Origin: an uncultured Gammaproteobacteria bacterium
Lineage (GTDB): Bacteria > Pseudomonadota > Gammaproteobacteria > Steroidobacterales > UBA11654
Length of the DNA: 48,713 bases
Assembly (NCBI GenBank): GCA_937801655.1
Contig: CALMWC010000017.1
Location: 1-48,713 of the forward strand
Reading direction: 5' to 3'
The notes under the pieces were generated by a model, which saw only the letters and a list, made by a program, of their open reading frames with translations, did no database searches and was not told the origin of the DNA. Every line of letters starts with the position of its first letter. Position 1 is the first letter of the stretch. Shown one piece after another: positions 1 to 9,689 of the stretch. The position numbers and the translations under genes are program-made.

Positions 1-1
1 A

Positions 2-679
2 GGTGGAGTATCTCTTAAACCATCGAATGCAATGGATGAGATGAAATATGACATGTGTGGAGCAGCAACTACAATTGGCCTGCTTCAAATGGTCTCAGAA
101 CTAAAACTATCTATTAATGCGGTATTTATAGTTCCAGCTTGCGAAAATGTAGTCAGCAGCAGAGCAACCAAGCCTGGTGATATTGTTACTGCTATGTCTG
201 GTACAACCATTGAAGTATTAAATACCGATGCAGAAGGCAGGTTAATACTTGCTGATGCACTTACCTATGCTCAAAAATTTAAACCAGAACTCATTATAGA
301 TATGGCAACTCTAACTGGTGCTTGTGTTGTGGCATTAGGGAAACATATGTCTGGCTTAATGACTAATTCAGAAAGCCTTGCTAATGAATTAAGTTATTCT
401 GGTGAAGTAAGTAATGATCCAACTTGGAGACTTCCTTTAAACGAAGACTATGCTAAGCAGATTAAAAGTAATTTTGCTGATGTGGCCAATATCAGCACCA
501 ATGGAGTTGGTGCAGGAACAATCACTGCAGGGTGTTTTCTTCAGAAATTTGTTGGTGATTATGATTGGGCACATATTGATATTGCTGGTGTTGCCTGGCT
601 TGAGGGATCAAATAAAGGAGCTACAGGTAGGCCAGTAGCAATGGTTTCTGAATTTTTAATTAACAGAGCACTTAATTGA
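2..679 (+). CDS. pepA: Leucyl aminopeptidase (M17), 3' part only
   Basis: This is the C-terminal catalytic part of a cytosolic M17 leucine aminopeptidase, a two-metal enzyme that removes N-terminal residues from peptides. The reading frame is open at the left edge and begins in the conserved GGVSLKP segment, followed by [11 protein letters not shown], which supplies a metal-binding Asp and a Lys. The family signature NTDAEGRL, with its metal-binding Asp and Glu and catalytic Arg, is intact. The first metal ligands (the Lys and Asp of the KG-x-x-FD stretch) lie outside the window. The stop is one base before holC, and pepA-holC-valS is a well-known gammaproteobacterial gene order, so the identification is firm although the gene is cut. 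Confidence 0.95.
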   Translation, partial: GGVSLKPSNAMDEMKYDMCGAATTIGLLQMVSELKLSINAVFIVPACENVVSSRATKPGDIVTAMSGTTIEVLNTDAEGRLILADALTYAQKFKPELIIDMATLTGACVVALGKHMSGLMTNSESLANELSYSGEVSNDPTWRLPLNEDYAKQIKSNFADVANISTNGVGAGTITAGCFLQKFVGDYDWAHIDIAGVAWLEGSNKGATGRPVAMVSEFLINRALN

Positions 680-680
680 T

Positions 681-1121
681 ATGCAGCTTAAAACAAATGT
701 TTTATTTCATCATTTTGAGTCGATTGAAAGAAAAGATTTCTTAATCTATGTATGCAAATTAATTGAAAAAGGCTACAAACAAAATATTAATCCTATTTTC
801 ATAAAGACTGATACTCAAAAACAAGCAGAAGAACTAGATAAAATTTTATGGACATTTAGACAAGAGAGTTACATTCCCCATACCTTAGTAGATCAAGATA
901 GTAATAATACTCAACCTGTTCAAATTGGGTGGATAGATAATGAAATTGAAGATGCTGAAGCCATTATTAACCTGAGTGATGGAATGCCTGATATTTCAAA
1001 TCATTTAAAAAAAATTCATGAAATTATAGAAAATATTGATGAAAAAAAAGAAAAAGCCAGAGAAAGATGGAAAAAATATAAATCCATTGGATTTAATATT
1101 AAAGCCTATAAAGTAAGTTAA
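681..1121 (+). CDS. holC: DNA polymerase III chi subunit
   Basis: The 146-residue protein matches the chi subunit of the DNA polymerase III clamp-loader complex in length (147 residues in E. coli) and in place. Chi links the clamp loader to single-stranded-DNA-binding protein during replication. Chi is a fast-evolving family; recognition rests on the N-terminal stretch with FHHFESIERKDFLIYVCKL, the KTDTQKQAEELDKILW segment typical of its nucleotide-fold core, and position between pepA and valS. It starts one base after the pepA stop and ends two bases before valS, so the three genes are probably co-transcribed and translationally coupled. No separate promoter is visible. Confidence 0.88.
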   Translation: MQLKTNVLFHHFESIERKDFLIYVCKLIEKGYKQNINPIFIKTDTQKQAEELDKILWTFRQESYIPHTLVDQDSNNTQPVQIGWIDNEIEDAEAIINLSDGMPDISNHLKKIHEIIENIDEKKEKARERWKKYKSIGFNIKAYKVS

Positions 1122-1123
1122 AT

Positions 1124-3883
1124 ATGGATAAGTCATACAATCCAAGTTCCATAGAAAATAAAATATATGACTCTTGGGAGAAAGCCGGTTACTTCTCACC
1201 CTCCAATATTGGAGATCCTTATTGCATAGTTATACCGCCACCAAATGTCACAGGAACACTCCATATGGGGCATGCATTTCAAGATACCATAATGGATATT
1301 TTAGTTCGCTATCATAGAATGCAAGGCAGAAATACACTTTGGCAAGTTGGAACTGATCATGCAGGAATAGCAACTCAGATGGTAGTAGAAAGGCAATTAG
1401 AGAGATCAGGATCATCTCGATTAGAATTAGGTCGAGAAGCTTTTATATCAAAAGTCTGGGATTGGAAAAATAAATCTGGTACTACAATTACTGCTCAGTT
1501 AAAAAGGATGGGCTCTTCTACAGACTGGACTAAAGAACGATTCACTATGGATGATGATTTGGCAGAAGGTGTGCAAGATGTTTTCATTAAATTATACGAA
1601 GATAAATTAATCTATCGTGGAAAAAGATTAGTAAATTGGGACCCAATACTTCTGACAGCACTTTCAGATTTAGAAGTCAATCAATCAGAAGAGCCCGGAG
1701 AAATCTTTCATTTTAAATACCCTATTGAAAATTCTGATGAGTTCTTGGTAGTTGCTACCACTCGTCCTGAAACTATGTTGGGTGATACAGCCGTAGCTGT
1801 TCATCCAGATGACCTAAAGTATCAAAAATATATTGGTAAAAATATAATACTTCCTATATCCGAAAGAGTAATACCCATTATAGCTGATGATTATGTAGAT
1901 CAAGATTTTGGAAGTGGTTGTGTCAAGATCACTCCAGCACATGATTTTAATGATTTTGAGATTGGAAAACGTCATGACTTGGAAGTCATCAATATTCTTA
2001 CTAAAGATGCCAAGATCAACACAAATGTTAAGAAAAAATACAGGGGAATGGATCGTTTTTTAGCAAGGAAATCAATCGTATCAGATATGGACAAGCTGGG
2101 CTTGCTAGAAAAGATTGAAGATTATAGCTTAAGCGTACCTAGAGGTGATAGAAGTGGAGCGATACTTGAACCTTATATTACAGATCAATGGTATGTAAGC
2201 ACTGAGAGGTTAGCCAAACCAGCAATAGATATTGTAAAAAGTGGAGAATTAATTTTTGTTCCACACAATTGGTCCAAAACATATTTTGAATGGATGGAAA
2301 ACATTCAAGATTGGTGCATAAGCAGACAATTATGGTGGGGTCATAGAATTCCAGCTTGGTATGATGAGCAAGGCAATGTTTTTGTTGGAAAATCTGAAGA
2401 AGACATTAGAAAAAAATACAATCTTTCAAGTTTGGAAAAATTAAAACAGGATGAAGATGTTTTAGATACATGGTTTTCTTCAGCTTTATGGCCTTTTTCA
2501 AGTCTAGGGTGGCCCAATGAAACAGATGATTTAAAAACTTTTTACCCAACGAATGTCTTGGTGACTGGATTTGATATCATTTTCTTTTGGGTGGCACGAA
2601 TGATAATGATGGGGCTCTATTTTATGGATGAGTTGCCATTTAAAGAAGTTTATATTCACGGATTGGTCCGAGATAAAAATGGGCATAAAATGTCTAAATC
2701 AAAAGGCAATATCCTTGATCCTATAGACATAATTGATGGCATTGACCTGGATACATTAATCAGCAAAAGAACAGAAGGTCTTATGCAACCAGAAATGGCT
2801 TCAAAAATCATTGAGGAAACAAAAAAAGAATTTCCAAAAGGCATTCCTGAATTTGGGGTTGACGCACTTAGATTTACATTTGCAATACAAGCCACAACAG
2901 GAAGAGACATCCGTTTTGATTTGAATCGTATTGAAGGCTATAAAAATTTCTGCAACAAGTTATGGAATGCAGCCAGGTTTGTGAAAATAAATACAGAAGA
3001 GATAACACTAGATTCTAATTCGTTGCCAAAAGAAAGCTTATTGATTCCCGATATATGGATTCAATCCAAACTTCATCTATTATTACAATCCATAGAAAAA
3101 AATATCAAAATATATCGTATTGATTTAGTGGCAAGCTCACTGTACGAATTTATATGGAATGATTTTTGTGATTGGTATCTTGAGTTAAGTAAATCAATTC
3201 TAAATTCAACAGATCATTTTTCAGATAATAATAAAAAACAAACAAAAGTAAATTTATTGAACACATTGGATATAGCTCTGAGAGCACTGCATCCCATCGT
3301 CCCTTTTATAACAGAGGAAATATGGAAATCCTTTAATTTTAATTCCTCTAAAAAAAGCATTATGGTAAGTTCTTATCCTAAAAAAGAAAGTCTATTTTAT
3401 GACAAAATAACAATTCAAAAAGTTGAATGGATGCAATCATTCGTAACAAATATTAGGCAAATTCGTTCAGAGATGAATATAGCACCTAAAATACAAATTC
3501 CAATTCTCCTTCAAGATGCAAGTGAAGAAGATCTTATTCTTTTAAATGAAACAAGTGTTTTTATAAAAGATATGGCAAATATTTTTGAAATAAAAACAAT
3601 CAATGATATACCACCTTTGTCTGCTATTTCATTACTGGGTAGCATGAAGATCTATATCCCATTAGAAGGACTAATAGATATTGAATCAGAAAGAAAAAGA
3701 TTAGAAAAAAAATTAATCCAAATACAAAAAAATCTCAGTTCAGTGAGTCAAAGACTTGAAAATAAAAATTTTAAATCTAAAGCTCCAAAAGATGTGGTTG
3801 AAAAACTTATATCACAGTCTGAATTATTATCTGAAGATAAAATTAAGATAGAACATCAAATAGAAATGATGTCATTGGGTTAG
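1124..3883 (+). CDS. valS: Valyl-tRNA synthetase
   Basis: This class I aminoacyl-tRNA synthetase charges tRNA-Val in the cytosol. The 919 residues (951 in E. coli) carry the HIGH-type motif PNVTGTLHMGHAF near residue 45, the KMSKS loop (HKMSKSKGN near residue 525), an editing domain between them with TTRPETMLGDTAVAVHP, and a C-terminal coiled coil rich in Lys and Glu over about the last 70 residues. The stretch GVDALRFTFA and GRDIRFDLNRIEGYKNFCNKLWNAARF is of the gammaproteobacterial type. Its last 12 bases overlap the 3' end of the convergent UMF1 transporter gene. Nothing essential looks missing. Confidence 0.98.
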   Translation: MDKSYNPSSIENKIYDSWEKAGYFSPSNIGDPYCIVIPPPNVTGTLHMGHAFQDTIMDILVRYHRMQGRNTLWQVGTDHAGIATQMVVERQLERSGSSRLELGREAFISKVWDWKNKSGTTITAQLKRMGSSTDWTKERFTMDDDLAEGVQDVFIKLYEDKLIYRGKRLVNWDPILLTALSDLEVNQSEEPGEIFHFKYPIENSDEFLVVATTRPETMLGDTAVAVHPDDLKYQKYIGKNIILPISERVIPIIADDYVDQDFGSGCVKITPAHDFNDFEIGKRHDLEVINILTKDAKINTNVKKKYRGMDRFLARKSIVSDMDKLGLLEKIEDYSLSVPRGDRSGAILEPYITDQWYVSTERLAKPAIDIVKSGELIFVPHNWSKTYFEWMENIQDWCISRQLWWGHRIPAWYDEQGNVFVGKSEEDIRKKYNLSSLEKLKQDEDVLDTWFSSALWPFSSLGWPNETDDLKTFYPTNVLVTGFDIIFFWVARMIMMGLYFMDELPFKEVYIHGLVRDKNGHKMSKSKGNILDPIDIIDGIDLDTLISKRTEGLMQPEMASKIIEETKKEFPKGIPEFGVDALRFTFAIQATTGRDIRFDLNRIEGYKNFCNKLWNAARFVKINTEEITLDSNSLPKESLLIPDIWIQSKLHLLLQSIEKNIKIYRIDLVASSLYEFIWNDFCDWYLELSKSILNSTDHFSDNNKKQTKVNLLNTLDIALRALHPIVPFITEEIWKSFNFNSSKKSIMVSSYPKKESLFYDKITIQKVEWMQSFVTNIRQIRSEMNIAPKIQIPILLQDASEEDLILLNETSVFIKDMANIFEIKTINDIPPLSAISLLGSMKIYIPLEGLIDIESERKRLEKKLIQIQKNLSSVSQRLENKNFKSKAPKDVVEKLISQSELLSEDKIKIEHQIEMMSLG

Positions 3884-5131
3884 CTCCTTATCAGGAACCA
3901 TCCAAAGGAGTACCAATCCAGGTATAAAGAGTATCAATAAGCTTAATATTCCAAACCTTGGGTTATTAAAAATATAAGCAACCCATGAAACTAACAATGG
4001 ACCTATTAAAACAGCTGACTTACCAACTAAATTATAGAAACCAAAAAATTGAGCTTCCTTATTTTTAGGAATTAAACTACTAAAGAAAGATCTACTGATA
4101 GCTTGAACTCCACCCTGAACCAGTCCAACAGCTCCTGCTATAATATAAAACTCAGTAGCAGTGTTCATATTAGCTGCAAAAAAACAAATGATTATATAGA
4201 TAGAGATTCCTATAGTGAGTATCTTTTTAAAACCAATTTTATCTGCATACATTCCAAAAACTAAAGTCGCTGGGAAACCTATAAATTGAGTCATTATTAA
4301 TGCGGTGATCATAGAAGTTGTATCCAATCCTATGTCAGATCCATAAGCAGTCGCCATTCTTACAATCGTATCTACTCCATCCATATAGAGCCAATAAGAA
4401 ATTAAAAACAAGGCTGCTCTTTTGTGTTTTTTTATTTCTTTCAAAGTAGACATCACTGATTTGAATGAATGTAATATATCAATCCAAATACTTTGAGATG
4501 GAGATAAATTAGGCTTCTCATCAACATTCATAAATAACGGTATAGAAAAAACTGCCCACCAGATAGATACAGATAAAAAAGAATAGAGTATAGCCTCAAT
4601 ATCAGAAGCTAACCCGAACCAAGTTGGATTTAAATACATTAAAACATTGACTATAAATAGAATGCCTCCTCCTAAATAACCCAATGCATAACCCAGAGAT
4701 GAAACTTTATTTCTTTCATTATTATTTGAAACTGAGCCTATCAAAGAGTCATAAAAAATATTACCGCCAGAAAAACCTATTGCCGCTACAGTATATAAAA
4801 ATGCTGCATAGAACCAATCACCCTGGGGTATAAAATAAAAATAAGCTGTGCTCAATATTCCTGTAGCAGCAAAAAAAGCTAGGAATTTTTTCTTTATTTT
4901 TCTTACATCAGAAAAAGCTCCTAAAATTGGAGCTAACAACATTATAAAGAGACCTGAAAGTGAATTTGCTGTTCCTATGGCTGCTGTACTTTCTATTGGA
5001 GAGAGATCTGCAGCCCAAAAAGATTTGAAGAATATTGGAAAAAATCCTGCCATCACTGTAGTAGCAAAAACAGAGTTAGCCCAATCATACAAAGCCCATG
5101 AAACAATCTTTTTTCTTTTCAGAATGCCCAT
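3872..5131 (-). CDS. UMF1-family MFS transporter (Atg22-like)
   Basis: A 419-residue membrane protein with about twelve hydrophobic segments. The N-terminal SWALYDWANSVFATTVMAG is the hallmark of the UMF1/Atg22-like branch of the major facilitator superfamily, whose fungal relatives export amino acids from the vacuole. The bacterial substrate is not established. The gene is the last of a minus-strand run: pssA, then the uracil-DNA glycosylase seven bases later, then this gene three bases after that, so one transcript is likely. Its 3' end overlaps valS by 12 bases. No ribosome binding site is evident, consistent with coupling to the gene before it. The family assignment is strong; the substrate is unknown. 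Confidence 0.88.
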   Translation of the reverse strand: MGILKRKKIVSWALYDWANSVFATTVMAGFFPIFFKSFWAADLSPIESTAAIGTANSLSGLFIMLLAPILGAFSDVRKIKKKFLAFFAATGILSTAYFYFIPQGDWFYAAFLYTVAAIGFSGGNIFYDSLIGSVSNNNERNKVSSLGYALGYLGGGILFIVNVLMYLNPTWFGLASDIEAILYSFLSVSIWWAVFSIPLFMNVDEKPNLSPSQSIWIDILHSFKSVMSTLKEIKKHKRAALFLISYWLYMDGVDTIVRMATAYGSDIGLDTTSMITALIMTQFIGFPATLVFGMYADKIGFKKILTIGISIYIIICFFAANMNTATEFYIIAGAVGLVQGGVQAISRSFFSSLIPKNKEAQFFGFYNLVGKSAVLIGPLLVSWVAYIFNNPRFGILSLLILFIPGLVLLWMVPDKELTQ

Positions 5132-5134
5132 AAT

Positions 5135-5782
5135 TTAATTAATACTTTCTTTTGCAAGAACAATATCTGACCAAACTTTTGATTTTTGAGTAGGACTTCT
5201 AAGTAAATAGGCTGGATGATAAATAACGACCAGAGGAATATCCTTCTTGCCAAAGGAGTGTATAGAGCCCCTCAGATCTGCCATTGTTTGATCGGTATTT
5301 AATAACTGTTGAGCTGCAATTTTACCTACAGCAATAATAATCTTTGGATTAATCAATTCAATTTGTTTTTTTAAGTATACAAAACAGCTTTCTACTTCTT
5401 CTTGATGTGGGTCTCTGTTATTAGGAGGTCTGCATTTTAGAATATTTGCTATAAACACACTTTCTCTAGTAAGACCTGAAGCAAAAATAATCTCATTAAG
5501 CAATCGCCCTGCTCGCCCAACGAATGGCTCACCTTTGATGTCTTCATCTTTCCCAGGTGCTTCTCCTATAAAGAGCCAGTCAGCATTAGTATCTCCAACT
5601 CCAAATACTGTTTGTGTTCTTGATTCATGAAGTGAGCACTTCTGACAAGATGAAACATTTTTCTCTAATGCTTTCCATACATCTGCTTGATTACTATTTA
5701 ATTTCTTTGCAGCATCTTTCTTTCTTTGGTGATAAACATCGATGCCAATTTTTTGAAGAGTATCTTTCCTGTCTAAAAGCAT
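5135..5782 (-). CDS. Family 4 uracil-DNA glycosylase, 4Fe-4S
   Basis: This protein removes uracil from DNA at the start of base-excision repair. It has 215 residues. Four cysteines (46, 49, 117 and 133) are spaced as the iron-sulfur ligands of family 4 enzymes. The catalytic-pocket motif GEAPGKDED is at 73-81, PFVGRAG follows, and a C-terminal HPAYLLR at 189-195 matches the DNA-binding histidine loop. The N-terminal 40 residues are basic and poorly conserved, as is common. It lies between pssA and the UMF1 transporter with only a few bases on either side. Whether the genome also encodes a family 1 Ung cannot be judged here. Confidence 0.92.
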   Translation of the reverse strand: MLLDRKDTLQKIGIDVYHQRKKDAAKKLNSNQADVWKALEKNVSSCQKCSLHESRTQTVFGVGDTNADWLFIGEAPGKDEDIKGEPFVGRAGRLLNEIIFASGLTRESVFIANILKCRPPNNRDPHQEEVESCFVYLKKQIELINPKIIIAVGKIAAQQLLNTDQTMADLRGSIHSFGKKDIPLVVIYHPAYLLRSPTQKSKVWSDIVLAKESIN

Positions 5783-5789
5783 ATTATCT

Positions 5790-6572
5790 TTATTCAGGAT
5801 CTTGCATGAGAGGTTTATCTTTTTTTATAATTAAACCTCTAATTAAACTGATAGGTCCAGAAAAAAGGTAAGTAACTGACATAATGGTTAGTACTAGAGA
5901 TGGATGTAAGAAAATTAAAATTAAGATAAGAGGTACCAAAAGAGTATTTGAGAAAGGAATACGATTCAAAGAACGTGTATCCTTGAAACTATTGTATTGT
6001 ATATTTGAAACCATTAATAAGGACGATGACAACATAGCCATCGAAATAAAAATATGACTCAATATGGGATCAATGAAATTCAAATCACACTGCCAAATAA
6101 TTACAGCACATAAAGTAGCAGCGGCTGGTGAAGGTAAACCCAAAAAATGATTTTCATCTTTGAGTTGGAGGTGATTATTAAATCGAGCCAGTCGAAGTGC
6201 CGTAGTGGCAATGTAAAAAAATGAAATAAGCCACGTTATTCTTACAGTAACTAGATTATATGGATTATCTGATGCCCAAGAATAATAAAATATTGCAGGA
6301 GCAATTCCAAAGGATACCAAGTCACAAAGACTGTCATAATCTTTCCCAAAATCAGAAACAGCGTTGGTAGCTCTGGCAACTTTTCCATCCAATCCATCTA
6401 AAAAAACAGCAACAAAGATAGCTATAGCAGAAGCCTGATAGTTTCCATCAATGGCACAAAAAATAGAAAAACATCCTGCAAAAAGGTTTCCAGTTGTAAA
6501 AAGATTTGGAAGAAGGAATATACCTTTCTTAATCTTTTTTCTGTCTTTATTCTTTATTTTTTCAATGTTCAT
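5790..6572 (-). CDS. pssA: CDP-diacylglycerol-serine O-phosphatidyltransferase
   Basis: This inner-membrane enzyme makes phosphatidylserine, the precursor of phosphatidylethanolamine. The 260 residues begin with a lysine-rich cytosolic tail followed by FLLPNLFTTGNLFAGCFSI, typical of the type II (membrane) PssA. The CDP-alcohol phosphotransferase motif is complete at residues 59-84: DG at 59-60, D62 G63, A66 R67, then G76, D80 and D84. About seven hydrophobic segments follow. It is the first gene of the minus-strand pssA/glycosylase/UMF1 run. It is divergent from proS across 132 bases that must hold both promoters; the region is very AT-rich and I can pick no single convincing promoter there. 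Confidence 0.93.
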   Translation of the reverse strand: MNIEKIKNKDRKKIKKGIFLLPNLFTTGNLFAGCFSIFCAIDGNYQASAIAIFVAVFLDGLDGKVARATNAVSDFGKDYDSLCDLVSFGIAPAIFYYSWASDNPYNLVTVRITWLISFFYIATTALRLARFNNHLQLKDENHFLGLPSPAAATLCAVIIWQCDLNFIDPILSHIFISMAMLSSSLLMVSNIQYNSFKDTRSLNRIPFSNTLLVPLILILIFLHPSLVLTIMSVTYLFSGPISLIRGLIIKKDKPLMQDPE

Positions 6573-6704
6573 AAGAGTCCATTATAGAGAAATGCAGGTT
6601 ATCTTGGAAATAAGAAGGTGATATCATTAATGTTAGTAACATTAGATAATTCAACAATAGCTAAATAAATTATAAAAAATAACAGATCACTTAAAAATAT
6701 TTCA

Positions 6705-7946
6705 ATGAAACTATCACAATACCCGCTCAAAACTTATAAAGATACACCTGCAGAAGCAGAATTAACTTCCCATAGACTTATGCTGAGATCAGGATTGATA
6801 AAAAAGTTAGCCTCTGGATTATTCACATGGATGCCTTTGGGCCTCAAAGTCTTAAAAAAAATAGAAAACATAGTTAGGAAAGAAATGGATGCAACAGGAG
6901 CATTGGAAATTCTGATGCCTGCAATTCAACCCTCAAGACTGTGGGAAGAAACTGGAAGATGGGACGAATATGGTAACTTACTATTAAAAATGAGTGATCG
7001 ACATGATCGGTTATTCTGCTTTGGACCAACCCATGAAGAAGTCATAACAGATATTGTTAGAAGTGAACTAAATACCTACAAACAATTACCCGTTAACTTT
7101 TACCAAATACAAACAAAATTTAGAGATGAAATTAGACCTAGATTTGGTGTTATGCGTGCCAGAGAATTCTTAATGAAAGACTCTTATTCATTTCACCTGG
7201 ATCAACCTTCAATGGATGATGAGTATGAAAAAATAGGGCATGCATATGACAATATTTTTATGCAGTTAGGATTAAATTATCGTAAAGTCAGAGCCGATAG
7301 TGGGGAAATCGGGGGATCCACTTCACATGAATATCATGTGCTAGCTGAATCAGGCGAAGACAAGATTGGTTATTGTGATGAAGAAGGTTTTGCTGCTAAT
7401 GTTGAGACTATCAAGGGCAATACAGCTCCTGGAGGTGGTGAATTAACATTCGCCAGAGGTATAGAAGTTGGTCATATATTTCAACTAGGAGATAAATATA
7501 GCAAAAGTATGAAATGCAGTGTTTTGGATAATACTGGAAAATCAGTGGACCCCATTATGGGTTGCTATGGAATTGGAATTTCAAGGATTGTTGCTGCTTC
7601 TATAGAACAGAATCATGATAAATCAGGAATTATTTGGCCTAAAGAAATAGCTCCCTTTAAAATAATTATCATTGCAATCACTAAGAAAGATGATGAAACA
7701 GTCCTATTAAAGTCTAATCAAATCTATAAAGATTTATTGAAATCAGGATATGAAGTTGCTCTTGACGATCGTAACGAAAGAGCTGGAGTAAAATTTGCTG
7801 AAGCTGAACTGATTGGTATTCCATATCAAATTATTGTCAGCGAAAGAGGACTGAAAAATAATACAATAGAACTGGTTGAAAGAGACAAAGACGGCAATCA
7901 AGACATTGGTATTGATGCCATTAAAAGTTACTTTGAAAAAAAATAG
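6705..7946 (+). CDS. proS: Prolyl-tRNA synthetase without editing domain
   Basis: This class II synthetase charges tRNA-Pro. It has only 413 residues, against 572 in E. coli. The catalytic core is complete: LASGLFTWMPLG at the N-terminus, the GPTHEEVITDIVR segment, motif 2 with KFRDEIRPRFGVMRAREFLMKD (its central part), motif 3 with MGCYGIGISR, and a normal anticodon-binding C-terminal domain. The missing part is the roughly 180-residue insertion domain that removes mischarged Ala-tRNA-Pro: the chain runs from HEYHVLAESGEDKIGY through a linker of about 25 residues straight into ARGIEVGHIFQLG. Short ProRS of this kind are known in other bacteria (for example alphaproteobacteria), so this is not a truncation by error. 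Confidence 0.95.
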   Translation: MKLSQYPLKTYKDTPAEAELTSHRLMLRSGLIKKLASGLFTWMPLGLKVLKKIENIVRKEMDATGALEILMPAIQPSRLWEETGRWDEYGNLLLKMSDRHDRLFCFGPTHEEVITDIVRSELNTYKQLPVNFYQIQTKFRDEIRPRFGVMRAREFLMKDSYSFHLDQPSMDDEYEKIGHAYDNIFMQLGLNYRKVRADSGEIGGSTSHEYHVLAESGEDKIGYCDEEGFAANVETIKGNTAPGGGELTFARGIEVGHIFQLGDKYSKSMKCSVLDNTGKSVDPIMGCYGIGISRIVAASIEQNHDKSGIIWPKEIAPFKIIIIAITKKDDETVLLKSNQIYKDLLKSGYEVALDDRNERAGVKFAEAELIGIPYQIIVSERGLKNNTIELVERDKDGNQDIGIDAIKSYFEKK

Positions 7947-7958
7947 TTTCTTTGGAAG

Positions 7959-8252
7959 TTATTTAGGTTTTTTAGAAATCTCAGCTTCTAAATATTCAAT
8001 GGCTTGTTTTTGAGCTCTAAGAGCATCCTGTCTTGCTGCATCATACAGACTAACTTCAATTCGTCTCTCAGCCCTGGAAAGAAGTCGCTCAGCTTCTAAT
8101 ATCCTTTGATCATCTTTTGCAGTAGCGCTCAATTCTTTGGCAGCAGATATAGTTTGTCTTGCATTACTCATTTCTTGGAGTGGAGGCATACTTGCACATG
8201 AATAAATAAAAATTGATACGAGAGTTGCCGTGATTAGTTTTTTGTTCAACAT
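7959..8252 (-). CDS. Small DUF4398-like lipoprotein
   Basis: A 97-residue protein starting MLNKKLITATLVSIFIYSC, an export signal ending in a cysteine after IYS, which reads as a lipobox. The mature part is helical and rich in Ala, Arg and Glu (MSNARQTISAAKELSA, then SRAERRIEVSLYDAARQDALRAQ), the pattern of DUF4398 lipoproteins. These are envelope proteins of unknown function. A TTG ten codons upstream (8282) would also be in frame, but starting there would put a charged stretch before the signal peptide, so I prefer the ATG. It converges with proS with 12 bases between, and is followed upstream by an 85-base spacer before hda. Neither start has a good ribosome binding site. Confidence 0.75.
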   Translation of the reverse strand: MLNKKLITATLVSIFIYSCASMPPLQEMSNARQTISAAKELSATAKDDQRILEAERLLSRAERRIEVSLYDAARQDALRAQKQAIEYLEAEISKKPK

Positions 8253-8337
8253 ATCTAATTTTTTGAAATATAAAGGTATCAATAAAAAGTATCAAGCTAA
8301 ATGAATGAGGTCAAGTAATGATTAAAGTTAGAGACAA

Positions 8338-9018
8338 TCATTCAATATGTAGGACAGATTTGATAAAAGGAATTGTTAACTTTCTTTTTTTTGCGAGCGA
8401 TTCATAGTCTAATATCTCTATTATCTCTACTAAACTACAAACATCACGTCTCACTCGTCTGAGAAGAAATTTTGCAGCATCGTCAGATAAATTAAAACCT
8501 CTAATCTTTGCATGCAATTGAATTGCTCTAACTATATCCATATTTTTTAATACATTAAGGCGAAGCACTAGGGCTGTTGAATACCTTGATAATAGATCTT
8601 GAATTAAAAAATTACCGCCCTGAGGGGAATCCTTGGATGAGACAATAAATACAGTTTTTGTATTTTGAATTCTCTCATATAAATCTAGTAATTTTTCTTC
8701 CCATATTTTAGATCCTAATACTAAATGGATGTCGTCAATACATATCAAATCCATTTGATCCATATCGTCCAATATCTCTGGGCTGAACTGATTTAACTCC
8801 CTCATAGGAAGATACATCAACTTAGATTGATTATGATTAATTTGATTTATTTTTGCTTGTAAAAGGTGTGTTTTTCCAGTCCCCTTCTCACCTGCAATCC
8901 AGAGGAATTTCTGCTCATTGGTTTGTAGTAATTTATAAATATGATCATTGCTCCCTGCAAAGAATGACTCAAAGATCATATAGTCTGAAATATTTACTGG
9001 TAACGGGAGCTGCTGCAC
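8338..9018 (-). CDS. hda: Hda, regulatory inactivator of DnaA
   Basis: Hda is a DnaA-like AAA+ protein that binds the sliding clamp and stimulates hydrolysis of ATP on DnaA, preventing re-initiation of replication. The 226 residues begin with QQLPLP, a clamp-binding peptide at the very N-terminus as in E. coli Hda. Walker A is GEKGTGKT at 43-50 and Walker B is ICIDDI at 92-97. A sensor-like SSKDSP and a DnaA-type lid (LRRVRRDVCSLVEIIEIL) follow. There is no DNA-binding domain IV, which separates it from DnaA. The start is GTG, immediately after the TAA stop of the pgsA-like gene with no spacing, implying coupled translation. Confidence 0.93.
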   Translation of the reverse strand: MQQLPLPVNISDYMIFESFFAGSNDHIYKLLQTNEQKFLWIAGEKGTGKTHLLQAKINQINHNQSKLMYLPMRELNQFSPEILDDMDQMDLICIDDIHLVLGSKIWEEKLLDLYERIQNTKTVFIVSSKDSPQGGNFLIQDLLSRYSTALVLRLNVLKNMDIVRAIQLHAKIRGFNLSDDAAKFLLRRVRRDVCSLVEIIEILDYESLAKKRKLTIPFIKSVLHIE

Positions 9019-9576
9019 TTAGACACCATTAAGGTTTATTCTTTTTTTAGCTTCAAAGCTCCACCTGATCCAATAATCCAACCCACTTAGAATTGAAGTG
9101 ACAAATACAATTGAACCAAAAATTACTGTAGGGATATAAAGTATTTCAAAAATTTGTCCTCCAATAACCAGTAAAACAAAAATAATTTGCATAAATGTAT
9201 TAACTTTACTGATTTGAGATGGCAATATTTTTGGCTTGCCTATGAAATAACGATACAAAGATAGCCCAAATATGATCATCGCATCTCTCATTATCACACT
9301 AACAGTGAGCCAATAAGGAATAAGGTTCATTTTATAAAGCGTTATAAAGAGAGAAACAAGTAACAATTTATCTGCTGTCGGATCTAACATAGCGCCTAGC
9401 TCGGATCTCCAATTATTTCTTTTTGCTAAAAAACCATCTAAAAAATCAGACAATCCTGCAATTGCTATAAGCAATAAAGATAAAAGGTAATCCTGATTCC
9501 AAAGTAAAAATACTATTGGAATAATAAGCATAATGCGAACTATACAAATAAAATTAGGAATAAAAGAAAGTGTCAA
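9019..9576 (-). CDS. pgsA: CDP-alcohol phosphatidyltransferase, PgsA-like
   Basis: A 185-residue membrane enzyme of the CDP-alcohol phosphotransferase family, most likely phosphatidylglycerophosphate synthase, which commits CDP-diacylglycerol to phosphatidylglycerol and cardiolipin. The motif is at residues 44-69: D44, D47 G48, A51 K52, G61, D65 and D69. The usual Arg after Ala is Lys here, a variant I associate with the copy next to hda in gammaproteobacteria. About five hydrophobic segments are visible. Because many of these genomes carry a second pgsA near uvrC, the exact product (PgsA or a related transferase) is not certain. It forms a two-gene unit with hda and is divergent from purM. 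Confidence 0.8.
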   Translation of the reverse strand: MTLSFIPNFICIVRIMLIIPIVFLLWNQDYLLSLLLIAIAGLSDFLDGFLAKRNNWRSELGAMLDPTADKLLLVSLFITLYKMNLIPYWLTVSVIMRDAMIIFGLSLYRYFIGKPKILPSQISKVNTFMQIIFVLLVIGGQIFEILYIPTVIFGSIVFVTSILSGLDYWIRWSFEAKKRINLNGV

Positions 9577-9689
9577 CTAGTTCTCCAGATTAAAGTATAA
9601 AAAAGGTAAAAGAATAAATAGTTTCTTGATGTTAATATACAACTTGAAGAAATTATATCCTAAAAAATAGAAATCCATTTAATTGAATT

